The notes under the pieces were generated by a model. The model worked only from the letters and a program-made list of their open reading frames with translations. It ran no database searches and had not been told where the DNA came from. 64,000 bases of DNA from G963664835 sp963664835. Lineage in GTDB: Bacteria; Chloroflexota; UBA6077; FW602-bin22; JBCLEL01. Below, piece after piece: positions 53,987 to 63,915 of the stretch. Both the position numbers and the translations under genes were made by a program. The DNA lies in contig CAXXUG010000022.1 of assembly GCA_963664835.2 (NCBI GenBank), positions 1-64,000 on the forward strand, read 5' to 3'. Each line of letters opens with the position of its first letter. Position 1 is the stretch's first letter.

Positions 53987-55556
53987 ATGATGCGATACGA
54001 CCACGTAATAGTCGGAGGTGGATCGGCCGGCGCTATTCTGGCTGCGAGACTATCGGAGGATCCCCACCGCTCGGTATTGCTACTGGAAGCGGGCCCAGAC
54101 TATCCAGACATCGAGCAACTTCCGGAGGAAATCAAGTACGGCTACGGTCGGGACCAGAATATCTGGCCAAGAGCGTTCGGTCCTGATAGCAATCACAGCT
54201 GGAGCTTTTCCGCCCGGGCCACTGACCAGAGGTCCCCCATCCTCGTGCCAAGAGGTAAGCTCATGGGCGGCTCGAGTGCGGTCAATGCCCAGATTTTTTT
54301 GCGCGGTGTGCCGGATGACTATGACGATTGGTCCGCGATGGGCAACGAAAAGTGGAGCTTCGACGAGCTTCTGCCTTTCTTCAAAAGGCTGGAGACCGAC
54401 GTCGATTTCCAGGACGAATTCCATGGGTCGGACGGTCCGATAGTTTGCGCGGCGATTCGACGAGAGTGACTGGAACCGAGATCAACGAAGCTTCTACGAG
54501 GCCTGCCGCGCGATCGGATACCCTCATTGCCGGGACTTCAACCACCCCGACGCCGAAGAAGGAGTCGGGCCGTCTCCATTCAACAACCCGGACGGGATAC
54601 GCTGGAGCACCGCTATCGGCTATCTCAACCCGGCAAGGCACCGGCTGAACCTGACGATCAGGGGCGATTGCCTCGTGCACCGAGTTCTCTTCGAGGGGAA
54701 AAGGGCGATTGGCGTAGTCGTTGAGAGCGGCGGGGAGATCTTTACGGTACACGGGGACGAGATAATCTTGAGCGGCGGGCCCGTCGGGTCGCCACACGTG
54801 CTACTGCTCTCAGGTGTCGGGCCCTCGGACCACCTCGCAGATATGGGTGTGCCGATAGTCCACGACTTGCCTGGCGTTGGACAGAACTTGAGGGACCACC
54901 CTCAGGTGCCCCTTGTATGGAAAACCAAGCCGGACTTCGTCCACGACCCTCTGGCGCCTAAGCTCCAGGTCGTACTGCGCTACACCGCGACAGGGTCTCA
55001 CTTGAAGAGCGATATGTTCATAGTGCACCTGTCTTCGATGGCCGCCGAAGGCTATCTGGCAACCGACTCACCTCCAACCACATTTGGCACCTACCCCTGC
55101 CTGTACCTTGCTGAAGGAGCCGGCGAGCTCAAGCTCCAAACAACCGATCCGCATGTTCAACCATTCTTGGACTACAACTACTTCGTCGAACCGTTCGATC
55201 TCGAGCGAATGCGCGAAGGCGTGCGTATCTGTCTCGAATTGGGCCGGCAACAGGCTTTCCGCGAGATTGTCGATGAACTGATCGACCCGACCGACGCCGA
55301 CATTGCGTCCGATCGTACTTTGGACGATTGGATGGCTCGAAACGTCCTCACGAGCCATCACATTACCAGCACGTGCAAGATGGGACCATCCTCGGACTCC
55401 ATGGCTGTGGTCGACCAGTACGGGAAGGTCTACGGACTCGAAGGGATTAGGGTCGTCGACGCTTCCATAATGCCGGATTGCATTAGAGCCAACACGAATG
55501 TGTCAGCGATGGTGATCGGCGAACGCATTGCCGACTTCATCCGGGAGGGAGGCTAG
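53987..55556 (+). pseudogene. GMC family oxidoreductase (choline dehydrogenase-like) with +1 frameshift
   Basis: The first frame reads YDHVIVGGGSAGAILAARLS with the FAD-binding GGGSAG, and GKLMGGSSAVNAQIFLRGVP. It ends after DGPIV. The second frame continues RRFDESDWNRDQRSFYEACR and contains SGGPVGSPHVLLLSGVGP and HHITSTCKMG with the catalytic His. Removing one T from the TTT near 54446 rejoins them to about 522 residues, full family length. Total length is 3n+1. It could be a real mutation or a read error. Confidence 0.85.
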
Positions 55557-55766
55557 GCATCCGAAGGCCAGAATGAACCCCCGTGCTCGCACTAGGCACC
55601 GTCTTCAAATCTAAACGGTGACCTGCACTACTGCGGCAGCGGAAATGGGACGTGATGATTGCCACGAAACATGGCCCTGATCGTTCGCGGCGTTAGTGCG
55701 GCCCAGATCCTAATACAGATCGCCGAAGAGGGAAGCTAGTTCGATAAAGCCTGGTTGTGGCCCCTT

Positions 55767-58016
55767 CTAGCGTTCAACAACCAATCCGGAGACCACTACG
55801 TGATCGGCCTCCGTCTGGCCGGTCTCATCGACGACTCCAACCGGTTGGCCAGATTCGAGATCATATAGCCCTATCGCCAAGCGGTATCGGTCGGCCGGCA
55901 AGTCTCGCCCCAAGGAGAGAGTGTGAGTATCGACGACTACTTCGCCGGCGTCCCACATCGATGTTGGATACCGTTCGAATCTGCGCGACGAGTCCGCCCG
56001 ACCTCGTACCTTCTCCTGCGAGTCTAGTAGGTGTACGAACACCCCGTAGTTCTTCGATGGTTTGGCCCGGGGCGACCAGATAAGAGTTAAATCTAATGAA
56101 TCACCGGGCACGAGGTTGCGATCACTAAGACTATATCCTACGAGGTCGATATGGTCCGCGAAACTCACCGAAATGGGGTTCTCCACCACCGGTGCCTGCA
56201 CGGGTGTTCGACCCTTGACCTTGATCGGTCCCAACATCAGGTGATCGACGGACGGAGTGCCCTGGGGTTGAACGACAGGTAGATTCTTGGGCTCGCGACG
56301 AGTTCTATCGTAGATCGCAGCGCGCAGCCAGTAGGCGCCGGTAGAGGCCTCCGAATCCACCTGGAAGCTTAGAGTAGATATTCCAAGGGTGCCTATGGAC
56401 CAGTAGCTTGGCACAAAGCATCTGGCGTCAGCCTGTCCGTGCCGGCTATCATCTTCGCCAAATAGCTGATTGGTGAACGCGAATTCTCTTCCATCGGCTG
56501 AGATTATGCGCCAGTACCATCGGACCGTGATGGTCTCCCCCGCCCTGACATTTTTGGGCAGATCAAATCCATATACGATCACTTCCTCCCCAAATCGTGT
56601 CGGAATCGACAACTCTGGTTCCATTCCTTCCGGTACGGTAAACGGGTTTGCAGACGAGCTGCTGCGAACCGCGTCTTGGACATCTTTCGGCTCGTGCTGA
56701 GATTCGGCCGTCCGGCAGTAAACTTCGGCCGGTACCTGACGGTCCACGGTGAAGACCTGTTCGCTTTCAGGCGCCTTGACCCATACCTCAAAGTAGCTGT
56801 GATAGGTGCTGATTGCGCCAACAAGAAATGCAAGTGTCACGATTAGGATCGGCACTCCCCGCAGTCTCGACGACGCGCGGGACTCCCAAGCTTGCCACAG
56901 CCAGACAGCGCCTAGCGCGGGCAATACGAAAAGAGCCGGGATGAGTCCCGTGGCGCGGAGGAAATTAGGGACGAACTCAATCGCAAGAAAGTTTGGCACG
57001 AACATCAAGACCAGCCATATCAAAGTGAAGCCATATGCGGGCTGCCGGAATCGCCTGACTGCCAAAACGGTTCCAATCAGTCCCAACAGCGCTGTTAATG
57101 GGTCGAATATTGGCCGGCCGGGGATGTTCCTGCCCAGGTTACTATCCCCCTGGACGGCGAACATTCCTATAGAGCGGATGACGGAGTCGAACAGCGCTTG
57201 TATTGGGCTGCCTTCGTTTAGTTCCGGATTGAATACCCAGACTATCCTGGCCCTTTCCATGAAGGACTCCGGATCGTTCAGAAAGAACACTCCCAGCGGT
57301 AAAAAGACAAGAACCGTCAAGGACATCGCCAAGACCAATCCCGGTAAAGCCTGACGGAACCACTGATTGTGCAAAACGCCTAGATACACCGCCACCGCCA
57401 CCAGGACCAGCGGCGCAAATCTAGCGATTGAATAGGTGTGGAGGGACAACCCAATCACCAGGCCTCCCAGAGCAAACCAGATGGCAGGCCAGTGGCGAGT
57501 CCCCATCGAGTGCACATTCTGAGACTCACCGGCCTGAGCTCTGAGGCCCTCCAGACCCCTCCAAATGCAGTAGAAGCCGACTGCAAGGAATAATGGGAGC
57601 GAAATCGTGCGAAGCCCGATCCTGCTGAAGATCACATGCCATAGAGAAATGCTCAGCCACCCGCAACTGAGTAGAGCAATCCGCGAATCGAACATACGCC
57701 GCGCCAGCAGATACGCCATCCCGATCGTCAGTATTCCCATGACGGCCGAGACAATCCGTAGAGCGAAATCTGTCTGACCCAAAAGGGCCAAGCTGATAGC
57801 CTGAAGGTAGATGAACAGAGCCTCCCGACCATGATTCTCGGGAAGGAAGACTGGCCGCTCCCCTTCGATTATCGCCAGCGCATCCAGCTCGTTCTCAGCC
57901 TCGTCGACCATGAGCCATGGAGGCACCGAGTCCAGGCTGTACAATCGGAGAAATATCGCAACCAGCAGCACCGCCACCGGCAGGACTCGCTCTAGCTGCT
58001 TTGCTGACAATGACAT
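55767..58016 (-). CDS. GT39-like membrane glycosyltransferase with C-terminal extracytoplasmic domain
   Basis: The 749-residue protein begins with VLPVAVLLVAIFLRLYSLDS and the loop MVDEAENELDALAI, whose acidic pair is typical of lipid-linked sugar transferases (PMT/ArnT/GT39 fold). About twelve membrane segments follow to residue 400. The remaining 340 residues form beta-rich domains (GETITVRWYWRI, DLVGYSLSDRNLVPGDSLDL) that may bind glycan or protein. The acceptor is unknown. ATG is supported by context. Confidence 0.8.
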   Translation of the reverse strand: MSLSAKQLERVLPVAVLLVAIFLRLYSLDSVPPWLMVDEAENELDALAIIEGERPVFLPENHGREALFIYLQAISLALLGQTDFALRIVSAVMGILTIGMAYLLARRMFDSRIALLSCGWLSISLWHVIFSRIGLRTISLPLFLAVGFYCIWRGLEGLRAQAGESQNVHSMGTRHWPAIWFALGGLVIGLSLHTYSIARFAPLVLVAVAVYLGVLHNQWFRQALPGLVLAMSLTVLVFLPLGVFFLNDPESFMERARIVWVFNPELNEGSPIQALFDSVIRSIGMFAVQGDSNLGRNIPGRPIFDPLTALLGLIGTVLAVRRFRQPAYGFTLIWLVLMFVPNFLAIEFVPNFLRATGLIPALFVLPALGAVWLWQAWESRASSRLRGVPILIVTLAFLVGAISTYHSYFEVWVKAPESEQVFTVDRQVPAEVYCRTAESQHEPKDVQDAVRSSSSANPFTVPEGMEPELSIPTRFGEEVIVYGFDLPKNVRAGETITVRWYWRIISADGREFAFTNQLFGEDDSRHGQADARCFVPSYWSIGTLGISTLSFQVDSEASTGAYWLRAAIYDRTRREPKNLPVVQPQGTPSVDHLMLGPIKVKGRTPVQAPVVENPISVSFADHIDLVGYSLSDRNLVPGDSLDLTLIWSPRAKPSKNYGVFVHLLDSQEKVRGRADSSRRFERYPTSMWDAGEVVVDTHTLSLGRDLPADRYRLAIGLYDLESGQPVGVVDETGQTEADHVVVSGLVVER

Positions 58017-58378
58017 GCTCTCGAGAAACGTGGATGAAGGTGATTGGGGCCTGCGAAGTCGCGAATCTCAGGAGCGTGAAATCGAGCCGCGACGTAGACT
58101 CTGAGTATCCCCGTCCGCGGATTCGCCGTTCGCCCAATAAGTATACAGACGCAGGCCTGAGCCTTGGTCTCGACCCTAATTCACCAATGGAAGAGCGCTA
58201 AACCCGGTAGTGCGATAGTCGTGGCGCCGTTGGTCAAGCCTCATATCCTCGCCGCGCGGGTTTCTAGAACGCACTTTCGGAAAATTGCGCGCCGGTTGCG
58301 CCCGCCCGGTGTGTTTGAATGTTAGAAAGGTCTCAGAATAGACCCGGGCCGCTGGTCCGTTCCCTGCCCTGCGCCGTG
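58017..58378. other. Intergenic region next to the second IS
   Basis: I see no gene, tRNA or repeat here. The region separates the GT39-like gene from the IS left end. Confidence 0.4.
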
Positions 58379-59717
58379 TTGCCTCAAAACTAGAGATTAC
58401 CGAACTGGTATCGTTGCCTCAATTGGGAACCTTACCCAACTCATACGCCGGATTACTTAAGACGCCAGATCCTTTACGCTTCTCATGGGTGGGGAGGGGC
58501 GTTCCCTAAGTCTCCATAAAGCCTGGATCTCCTCCCCAATCTGCCGGCGTAGCGAGGCCGGCCCCCAACTCTTGTGTTCCAATTCGAGCAGCGCTCTCTC
58601 TTCTGCCTGAAGGACTTCGGCGGCTAAGATCCGTCTGTAAGGCGTTAGGGCGGTATCGTATCGCTTGGTGAGCTTGCCACCGTTCCTTTTCTTACCAACC
58701 AACTTAAGGAGTGGCTGCCAGTGGTTTACCCACAGTCTCACCAGATCGTAGACTCGGTTCAATTGTTCCAACGCCGGTTGAGACTCGAAGCGATCATAGC
58801 CGATTAGCTTTCTAACAACAGACCAGTGCTTCTGTTCTACGTGGGCCTGATCGTTCTTCCAGTAGGGACGTGAGCGGGTGAAGGTGATGTTCTCAGAGCG
58901 ACAGTACCGTAGTAAGTGAGCGTTTAGGAACTCTGATCCATTGTCCGAGTCGATACCCAAGAGAGGAAAAGGCAGTCGTTCTCTTACCAGCTCCAAGGCG
59001 GCAAACACGCCGGCTTGGCCTTTCCCCCAAACCCCAATAGGCTCGGTCCAGCCGCTAGCCACGTCGACAACGTTTAGGGTGTTGAGGTAATGCCCGGCTG
59101 TGGAGGTGGCGCAGTGAGCTACCAAGTCAATCTCTACATAGCCCGGTCTCTGTTCCTCCCAAGGAGTATAGGTCTGGACCGGTATCTGTTGTTTCAGCAG
59201 TGAACCTGGCTTAGTCGTAGTGTAGCCACCTGGGCGTTTGTGTCGCTTGAATAGACGCAGACGCCGATCGATAGTAGCTGCGCTCATTGTTATCAACTGC
59301 TCTCTCACTTCATCATCAATCCTCAGTGCTCCCTCTTCCTCCAGGGCCGGCACAAGCTCTTTAAGGAACGGAGCTAGTCGCTTCCCGCACATCCAGCCAC
59401 TGAGCTCTAGTACACTTCTCAGAGTTCCTACTACCACCGAGGAGTACTTCCTTGGTCTGCCTCTACCTTTCCCCTTAGGTTTGGGTGGCCCGTCGCACAA
59501 TAATCGGGTCGCCCATTTGCGGTGATAGCCGGTGGTCGCCACAAACTCATCCAACAACCTACTTTTTTCCCGGCGAGTTCCATTCTTATAACGAACTCTT
59601 AGAGCGTTCGCCAACTCGTGTTTGCTTTGTTGTCGCACTGCCATAACCCCTGCTCCTTACGGTAATGTGAGTTATGAGGCAACGTATAGTTCTTCGGTAA
59701 GTTTATTTATGAGGCAA
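58379..59717. mobile_element. Insertion sequence with doubled TTGCCTCA ends
   Basis: Each end carries two copies of TTGCCTCA in the same relative position: left at 58379 and about 58413, right (complement) at 59710 and about 59673. The sequence between the copies also matches partly (TTACCGAA). These doubled ends resemble transposase-binding sites. The element is about 1.34 kb with one transposase. I could not find a target duplication. It lies directly upstream of the tatA promoter. Confidence 0.75.
58457..59644 (-). CDS. Integrase-core (DDE) transposase
   Basis: The 395-residue protein has an N-terminal helix-turn-helix (KSRLLDEFVATTGYHRKWAT) and an rve-type core: GYVEIDLVAHCATSTAGHYL, LLGIDSDNGSEFLN and YWKNDQAHVEQKHW, giving the D-D-E triad. 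It resembles IS481-related transposases. ATG 59644 is near the right end. The gene is intact, so the element could be active. Confidence 0.88.
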   Translation of the reverse strand: MAVRQQSKHELANALRVRYKNGTRREKSRLLDEFVATTGYHRKWATRLLCDGPPKPKGKGRGRPRKYSSVVVGTLRSVLELSGWMCGKRLAPFLKELVPALEEEGALRIDDEVREQLITMSAATIDRRLRLFKRHKRPGGYTTTKPGSLLKQQIPVQTYTPWEEQRPGYVEIDLVAHCATSTAGHYLNTLNVVDVASGWTEPIGVWGKGQAGVFAALELVRERLPFPLLGIDSDNGSEFLNAHLLRYCRSENITFTRSRPYWKNDQAHVEQKHWSVVRKLIGYDRFESQPALEQLNRVYDLVRLWVNHWQPLLKLVGKKRNGGKLTKRYDTALTPYRRILAAEVLQAEERALLELEHKSWGPASLRRQIGEEIQALWRLRERPSPPMRSVKDLAS

Positions 59718-59726
59718 TTCGGCGCG

Positions 59727-59755
59727 TTGACCGCTTAGGTCACCGGTGCTATTAT
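59727..59755 (+). promoter_or_regulatory. Promoter of tatA
   Basis: TTGACC (59727-59732) and TATTAT (59750-59755) are 17 bp apart. The -35 begins ten bases outside the IS end, so the insertion left the promoter intact while removing whatever lay upstream. Confidence 0.75.
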
Positions 59756-59808
59756 CTGAATCAAGTGACTCTCAAACATCCGTCAATTCAGGTACTGGAG
59801 AAAACATC

Positions 59809-60063
59809 ATGATGCCCGGCATAGGCCCATTCGAGCTGGTTATAGTGCTGGTGCTGGTGATCATTGTCTTTGGCGCGGGCAAACTGCCGGAGATAGGCAG
59901 CGCCGTTGGCAAGGGGATCAAGGAGTTTCGCGGCGCCACTCGCGAATTAAATGAGATCAAAGAAGATCTCGACGTGACCAAAGACGTCAAAGAGGCAATG
60001 AGCGTGGTGGACGCTCCTGAAACCAAGCCGGCCGGCACGGGTAAGACCACCAAGCAGGCCTAA
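59809..60063 (+). CDS. tatA: Twin-arginine translocase subunit TatA
   Basis: The 84-residue protein has the membrane helix MMPGIGPFELVIVLVLVIIVFGAGKLPEIG, the hinge and amphipathic helix GSAVGKGIKEFRGATRELNE, and a charged tail. TatA oligomers form the pore for folded proteins. ATG 59809 has GGAG eight bases upstream; a longer frame from 59746 overlaps the promoter. tatC is not nearby. Confidence 0.9.
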   Translation: MMPGIGPFELVIVLVLVIIVFGAGKLPEIGSAVGKGIKEFRGATRELNEIKEDLDVTKDVKEAMSVVDAPETKPAGTGKTTKQA

Positions 60064-60392
60064 GACTGGCAACGCCGATGGGCATAGCGCGCGTCGGCTA
60101 TGTCAAGTTGGCGCAATCATTCCGCTGTCCCACAAATCGCCTATCGGAGTCAACAAACCCCTTGTTGGGCCCGGCAACGCAGATACAATTCTTGCGGTAA
60201 ATTTCCACGCCCCGTCCTAGCAACATCCTCTAATTCATGCTGCCCCTCGTGCAAACGGCCAAACTCGAATGAGATGCGCACCGGACCAAGGGAATTTGTA
60301 TGAAGTGTGGTGTATAATCTCTAAGTCTTTCGGTTCGAATTGGGCATGCCAATATCGAGCACTGTGATCCGCCTCTTAGACGCATTGGAGGT
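60064..60392. other. Intergenic region with a -10-like box
   Basis: TATAAT at 60313-60318 may serve the downstream membrane protein gene; no -35 at proper spacing. No gene is visible. Confidence 0.4.
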
Positions 60393-60469
60393 ATAGGTCC
60401 AAAATCCGCATCGTTAGTCGCCTGATAGCCTTTGGAATCTACTACATAGTCGCGAACCGGATCTATGTT

Positions 60470-60952
60470 GTGGCCGGCGTTGTGCTGGCGGTGATCGCGG
60501 CCGGCATAATTGCGAGCGGCGTCCTGTCCGGTGACGGCAGAGGGTTGGACGACTTTGCGCCGGCGGATTTCGCCTTCGGAACCGGCCTGTCGGTCCGATC
60601 TACGCTTGGCAGTAACCAGCAACCTCCGGCCGCGTCGGTTGACTCCTACCTCAGCGGACTGACCACCTTCGACGCTGATCAGATGTGGAGCTCGTTCAGC
60701 AGCGAGTACCTCGCCGGCATGGAAAACAGAGGCGGCTCCAAGGGCATGCTCCAGCAGAACTTGGACGAAGCCAAGCGCCGCGGCGCTACATACGACGAGA
60801 TCAACTACATAGGCAGCTTCAACCTGAATAACGGTTACCAGTATTTCTTCTACGTCGTGTCGAGGCGAGGCTTCTCTGGTCCCGACCAGCAAGAGCAAAT
60901 CTACTACGTGTTTACCGTCGACCCCCAGGGCAAGATCGTCGCCGTCCAATAG
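60470..60952 (+). CDS. Membrane-anchored protein of unknown function
   Basis: From GTG 60470 the protein has 160 residues, one N-terminal hydrophobic stretch (VVLAVIAAGIIASGVL) and an extracytoplasmic part with repeated aromatic and Asn residues (FNLNNGYQYFFYVV), resembling small secreted adaptor folds. In the same frame hydrophobic codons (RLIAFGIYYIVANRIYVV) extend upstream to GGAGG at about 60388, but no ATG, GTG or TTG follows that site. The true start may therefore be upstream and non-standard. It lies 52 bp before the FtsH-like gene. Confidence 0.6.
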   Translation: MAGVVLAVIAAGIIASGVLSGDGRGLDDFAPADFAFGTGLSVRSTLGSNQQPPAASVDSYLSGLTTFDADQMWSSFSSEYLAGMENRGGSKGMLQQNLDEAKRRGATYDEINYIGSFNLNNGYQYFFYVVSRRGFSGPDQQEQIYYVFTVDPQGKIVAVQ

Positions 60953-61004
60953 CTGGCAGGCTAAGAGCCGGATCTGGCGACTTAGCCTTAACTAAGGAGG
61001 GGAA

Positions 61005-62960
61005 ATGTCTGTAACCCCAACCACGCGAAACGATACACCCACAGTAGATGATATCGAGCGAGTTCTCGGTAAGGTCGTCGCCCGCGTAAAAAAGTCGTGG
61101 CGACCCATCTTGATAATCGCGCTCATAGCCGGGGCGGCGTTCTTCTTCCTCCCGGCGGTGATCACGCAGTACCTGCAATACCTCCTCTACGGTCTCTTCA
61201 TGCTGTTCCAGCTGTTGTTCGCGGTACTGTTCATGATCGTTCAGTTCGTCGCGCTATTCTGGTTCCTGGCTCGTGGCCGCGTCTATTGGATCCAGCCTGG
61301 CGAGTCTGGAGTCGGATTCGATGACTACAAGGGCAATCCAGAGATCATCGAGGCGTCGCGGCGAATCGTGACCCTGCTGCGCGGAGTCAAAGAGTTCAAA
61401 GAGATGGGCGGCGAGGTCACCCGCGGAGTGCTCCTGATAGGCCCTCCCGGTACCGGAAAATCCTATCTGGCCCAGGTCATCTCGACCGAGGCCGGCGTGC
61501 CTTTCGGCTACATGTCCGCGCCATCGTTCCAGAGCATGTTCATGGGCATCGGCAACATGAAAGTCATGTTCCTGTACAACAAGGCCCGCAAGCTGGCGCG
61601 TAAGTATGGCGCCTGCATCCTGTTCATCGACGAGATTGACGCGATCGGCGGATCGCGGATGAACCAGCAGGGCGGCGGAATGCCCTTGGGCGCGTTGGGA
61701 GGAATGTTCGGAGGGGGAGGCAGCGGCCTGCTGAACGAGCTTCTGAACCAGATGGACCCCCCGCGCCAAGACCCCGGCTGGGTAGAGCGTATCCTGCGAA
61801 AGATCGGACTCAGAAAGAAGGCTTACGAGCGACCGGTCGTCCTGACGATGGGCGCGACCAACATAGCAGAGGTTCTGGATCCGGCCCTGCTCCGGCCGGG
61901 CCGATTTGACCGCAAGATTTCGGTCGACAGGCCGGACTTCGATGGTCGTAAGGAAGTCATCGAGTACTACCTGAACAAGGTGGCCCACGAAGACTTGAAT
62001 CTTGACAAACTCAGCTACGACACCATCGGTTACTCGCCGGCCGCTATCAAGTTCATAGTCAACGAAGCGGTCATCCAGGCTCACTTCAACGGCCGTACCA
62101 AGGTGTCTTACCAGGACTTCACCCGCGCCCGCGAGGCGCACGAGTGGGGCTTGCGTCACCCGATCGCCAGCATGAGCGTCGAAGACCGTCGCCGGCTCGC
62201 CTACCACGAGGCCGGCCACGCGGTAGCGATGTACAAGCTCCTGAGGCGTTCGCGGCTGGAAAAAGTGACAATCGTCAGGCACGAGGGCGCTCTGGGACTG
62301 GCCGCGCCCAAGCCGGTCCAGGAGACCTACACTCAGGACAAACAAGAGATTCTGAGTGCGATACAGATCTCGTTGGCCAGCAGGGCGGCGGAGGAACTGT
62401 TCCTCAAGACCCAGTTGAGCGGCGTGACGTCCGACTTTACCAGCGCTACCAGGATGGCCGCTGCATACATAGGTGTCCTGGGAATGAATGGGTCGCTCTA
62501 CTCGAACCTTGCATTCCTTGATCGACCCGACGGCGCCATGAAGGGCGACATCGATAAGCTGCTGAAAGAGCAGTACAACAAGGTTAAGCAATTGCTGGCG
62601 AGAGAGAGCAACCTGGTAATCTCGATCGCGGAAACATTGCTGCAGAAGCAAGAGTTGGATGGCGACGAAGTCACCGCACTGGCTCACGAAGTCGAGGAGC
62701 GGGAGAAAGATGGCCGGCCGATCCACTACCTGCCGGCGACTCACGACGCGCCTGTGAGCACGCTGGAGTTGCTTGACAAGGGCCGCGACGGCCGGCTTGT
62801 GGCCACTTCCATCTTGGCCGATAACTCAGCCGAACTTGAGGCTGAGGCCGAGAAGGACCGCGAGGAAGAAACCGCCGATGCGGTTCCATTGGTCAACCCG
62901 ACTCCGGCCCCCGGACCGGCCGCCAGCCAGATGGACATGCCCAAGAAAGAGGAGGCCTAG
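61005..62960 (+). CDS. FtsH-like membrane AAA+ metalloprotease
   Basis: The 651-residue protein has two N-terminal membrane segments (PILIIALIAGAAFFFLPAVI and a longer stretch at 55-90), Walker A GPPGTGKS (146-153), Walker B CILFIDEIDAIGG, a second-region LDPALLRPGRFDR and the zinc motif HEAGH (401-405). A Gly-rich insertion (GGGMPLGALGGMFGGGGS) follows Walker B, and a second insertion separates it from the sensor region. The linker between helices lacks the usual FtsH periplasmic domain. It degrades membrane proteins; the acidic tail is unusual. ATG follows AAGGAGG. Confidence 0.88.
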   Translation: MSVTPTTRNDTPTVDDIERVLGKVVARVKKSWRPILIIALIAGAAFFFLPAVITQYLQYLLYGLFMLFQLLFAVLFMIVQFVALFWFLARGRVYWIQPGESGVGFDDYKGNPEIIEASRRIVTLLRGVKEFKEMGGEVTRGVLLIGPPGTGKSYLAQVISTEAGVPFGYMSAPSFQSMFMGIGNMKVMFLYNKARKLARKYGACILFIDEIDAIGGSRMNQQGGGMPLGALGGMFGGGGSGLLNELLNQMDPPRQDPGWVERILRKIGLRKKAYERPVVLTMGATNIAEVLDPALLRPGRFDRKISVDRPDFDGRKEVIEYYLNKVAHEDLNLDKLSYDTIGYSPAAIKFIVNEAVIQAHFNGRTKVSYQDFTRAREAHEWGLRHPIASMSVEDRRRLAYHEAGHAVAMYKLLRRSRLEKVTIVRHEGALGLAAPKPVQETYTQDKQEILSAIQISLASRAAEELFLKTQLSGVTSDFTSATRMAAAYIGVLGMNGSLYSNLAFLDRPDGAMKGDIDKLLKEQYNKVKQLLARESNLVISIAETLLQKQELDGDEVTALAHEVEEREKDGRPIHYLPATHDAPVSTLELLDKGRDGRLVATSILADNSAELEAEAEKDREEETADAVPLVNPTPAPGPAASQMDMPKKEEA

Positions 62961-63001
62961 CCCGAGCCGGCTCCGCTCCTCACCAACTAGACCCGACATT
63001 G

Positions 63002-63030
63002 AAAGAGCCCCATCGTTGATGGGGCTCTTT
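63002..63030. terminator. Bidirectional intrinsic terminator
   Basis: AAAGAGCCCCATC (63002-63014) pairs perfectly with GATGGGGCTCTTT (63018-63030), loop GTT. The stem ends in A/T on both sides, so it can end both the FtsH-like gene and the convergent flavin reductase gene. Confidence 0.93.
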
Positions 63031-63058
63031 GCTTTAATACCGATGCGGTCGATACGTA

Positions 63059-63559
63059 CTATGTGACCGTCTCAGGTCCTATTCTACGGTACTTGCCGCG
63101 CCAAAACAGCAGCGGGTCCGCGTCCTCCTCGTCGGACACATCTACTACCTGTCCGACATATATCGTGTGGTCTCCACCCGGATGCGTCGAGTAGAGCGTG
63201 CAGTCAAGATAGGCGAACGATCCGTCGAGCAGCGGCGACCCGGATTGGCCTACGCGAAATGGAATCCCCTCCAACTCGTGTTCAGGGTCAGGGGCAAGTC
63301 GTTTCGCGAAGAAATCCGAGAGATCTTTCTGATCGGCCGAAAGGATGTTTACCGCGAACGCTTCGGCTTGAGGTATAAACTCATGGGTGCGGGCCGCATG
63401 GTCTACGCACACCAGTACCAGCGGTGGGTCCAGCGACAGCGTGCTGAACGCGTTGGCTGTCATACCGTGCGTTTCGTCGCCGATCTTGGTAGTAACAACC
63501 GTAACTCCAGTTGCGAAACATCCGCCTACTCTTCGGAGGGCATTGCTATCGATGGTCAC
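63059..63559 (-). CDS. Flavin reductase family protein
   Basis: The protein of about 166 residues shows GCFATGVTVVTTK, DETHGMTANAFSTLSLDPPLVLVCV and FAVNILSADQKDLSDFFA, the FMN-binding split-barrel of flavin reductases of two-component monooxygenases. I use GTG 63559 (VTIDSNALRRVG), which has AAGGAG at proper spacing; another frame start lies at 63586. It supplies reduced flavin to a partner not seen in the window. Confidence 0.87.
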   Translation of the reverse strand: MTIDSNALRRVGGCFATGVTVVTTKIGDETHGMTANAFSTLSLDPPLVLVCVDHAARTHEFIPQAEAFAVNILSADQKDLSDFFAKRLAPDPEHELEGIPFRVGQSGSPLLDGSFAYLDCTLYSTHPGGDHTIYVGQVVDVSDEEDADPLLFWRGKYRRIGPETVT

Positions 63560-63586
63560 CGTCACGCTCCTTCGTTCACACGACAC

Positions 63587-63915
63587 CGGCTACGAATCGT
63601 TACGCTCATACAGACATCGCGAGTCGTTCAATTGCCTAGAATAGCACCTGCTGGTATATGCTGCCACAGACTGAAACGGTTTCCCTCCTGTCGCGTATGA
63701 AACCGCAGATCCTGGGTCGTGGCAGCAACATAGGTTTCGGCAGGGTACCTTCGGTGTCGCTGACGCAGGGTTAAAAATTGTCACGAGAGGTGTTCCTGGT
63801 TGCATATCGAGTTCGTTTGTAACGATATCCACCGTGGGAACAGCGCAATCCAAACGCCGGCTACAGTCCTGCCCGCCAAGCGATCTCTTGCGTCTGCCGG
63901 CCGGAGGAACCGCGG
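63587..63915. other. Intergenic region
   Basis: This is the space between the flavin reductase and the final gene. Frames on the minus strand have no ribosome site or motif. I see nothing further. Confidence 0.4.

Noticed and set aside
55660..55735. Short frame MALIVRGVSAAQILIQIAEE before the GT39-like gene
   Set aside because: Only 22 codons without ribosome site or relatives; too little to call a gene.
61254..62744. 496-codon minus-strand frame opposite the FtsH-like gene
   Set aside because: Antisense shadow; the opposite strand has full AAA+ and zinc motifs.
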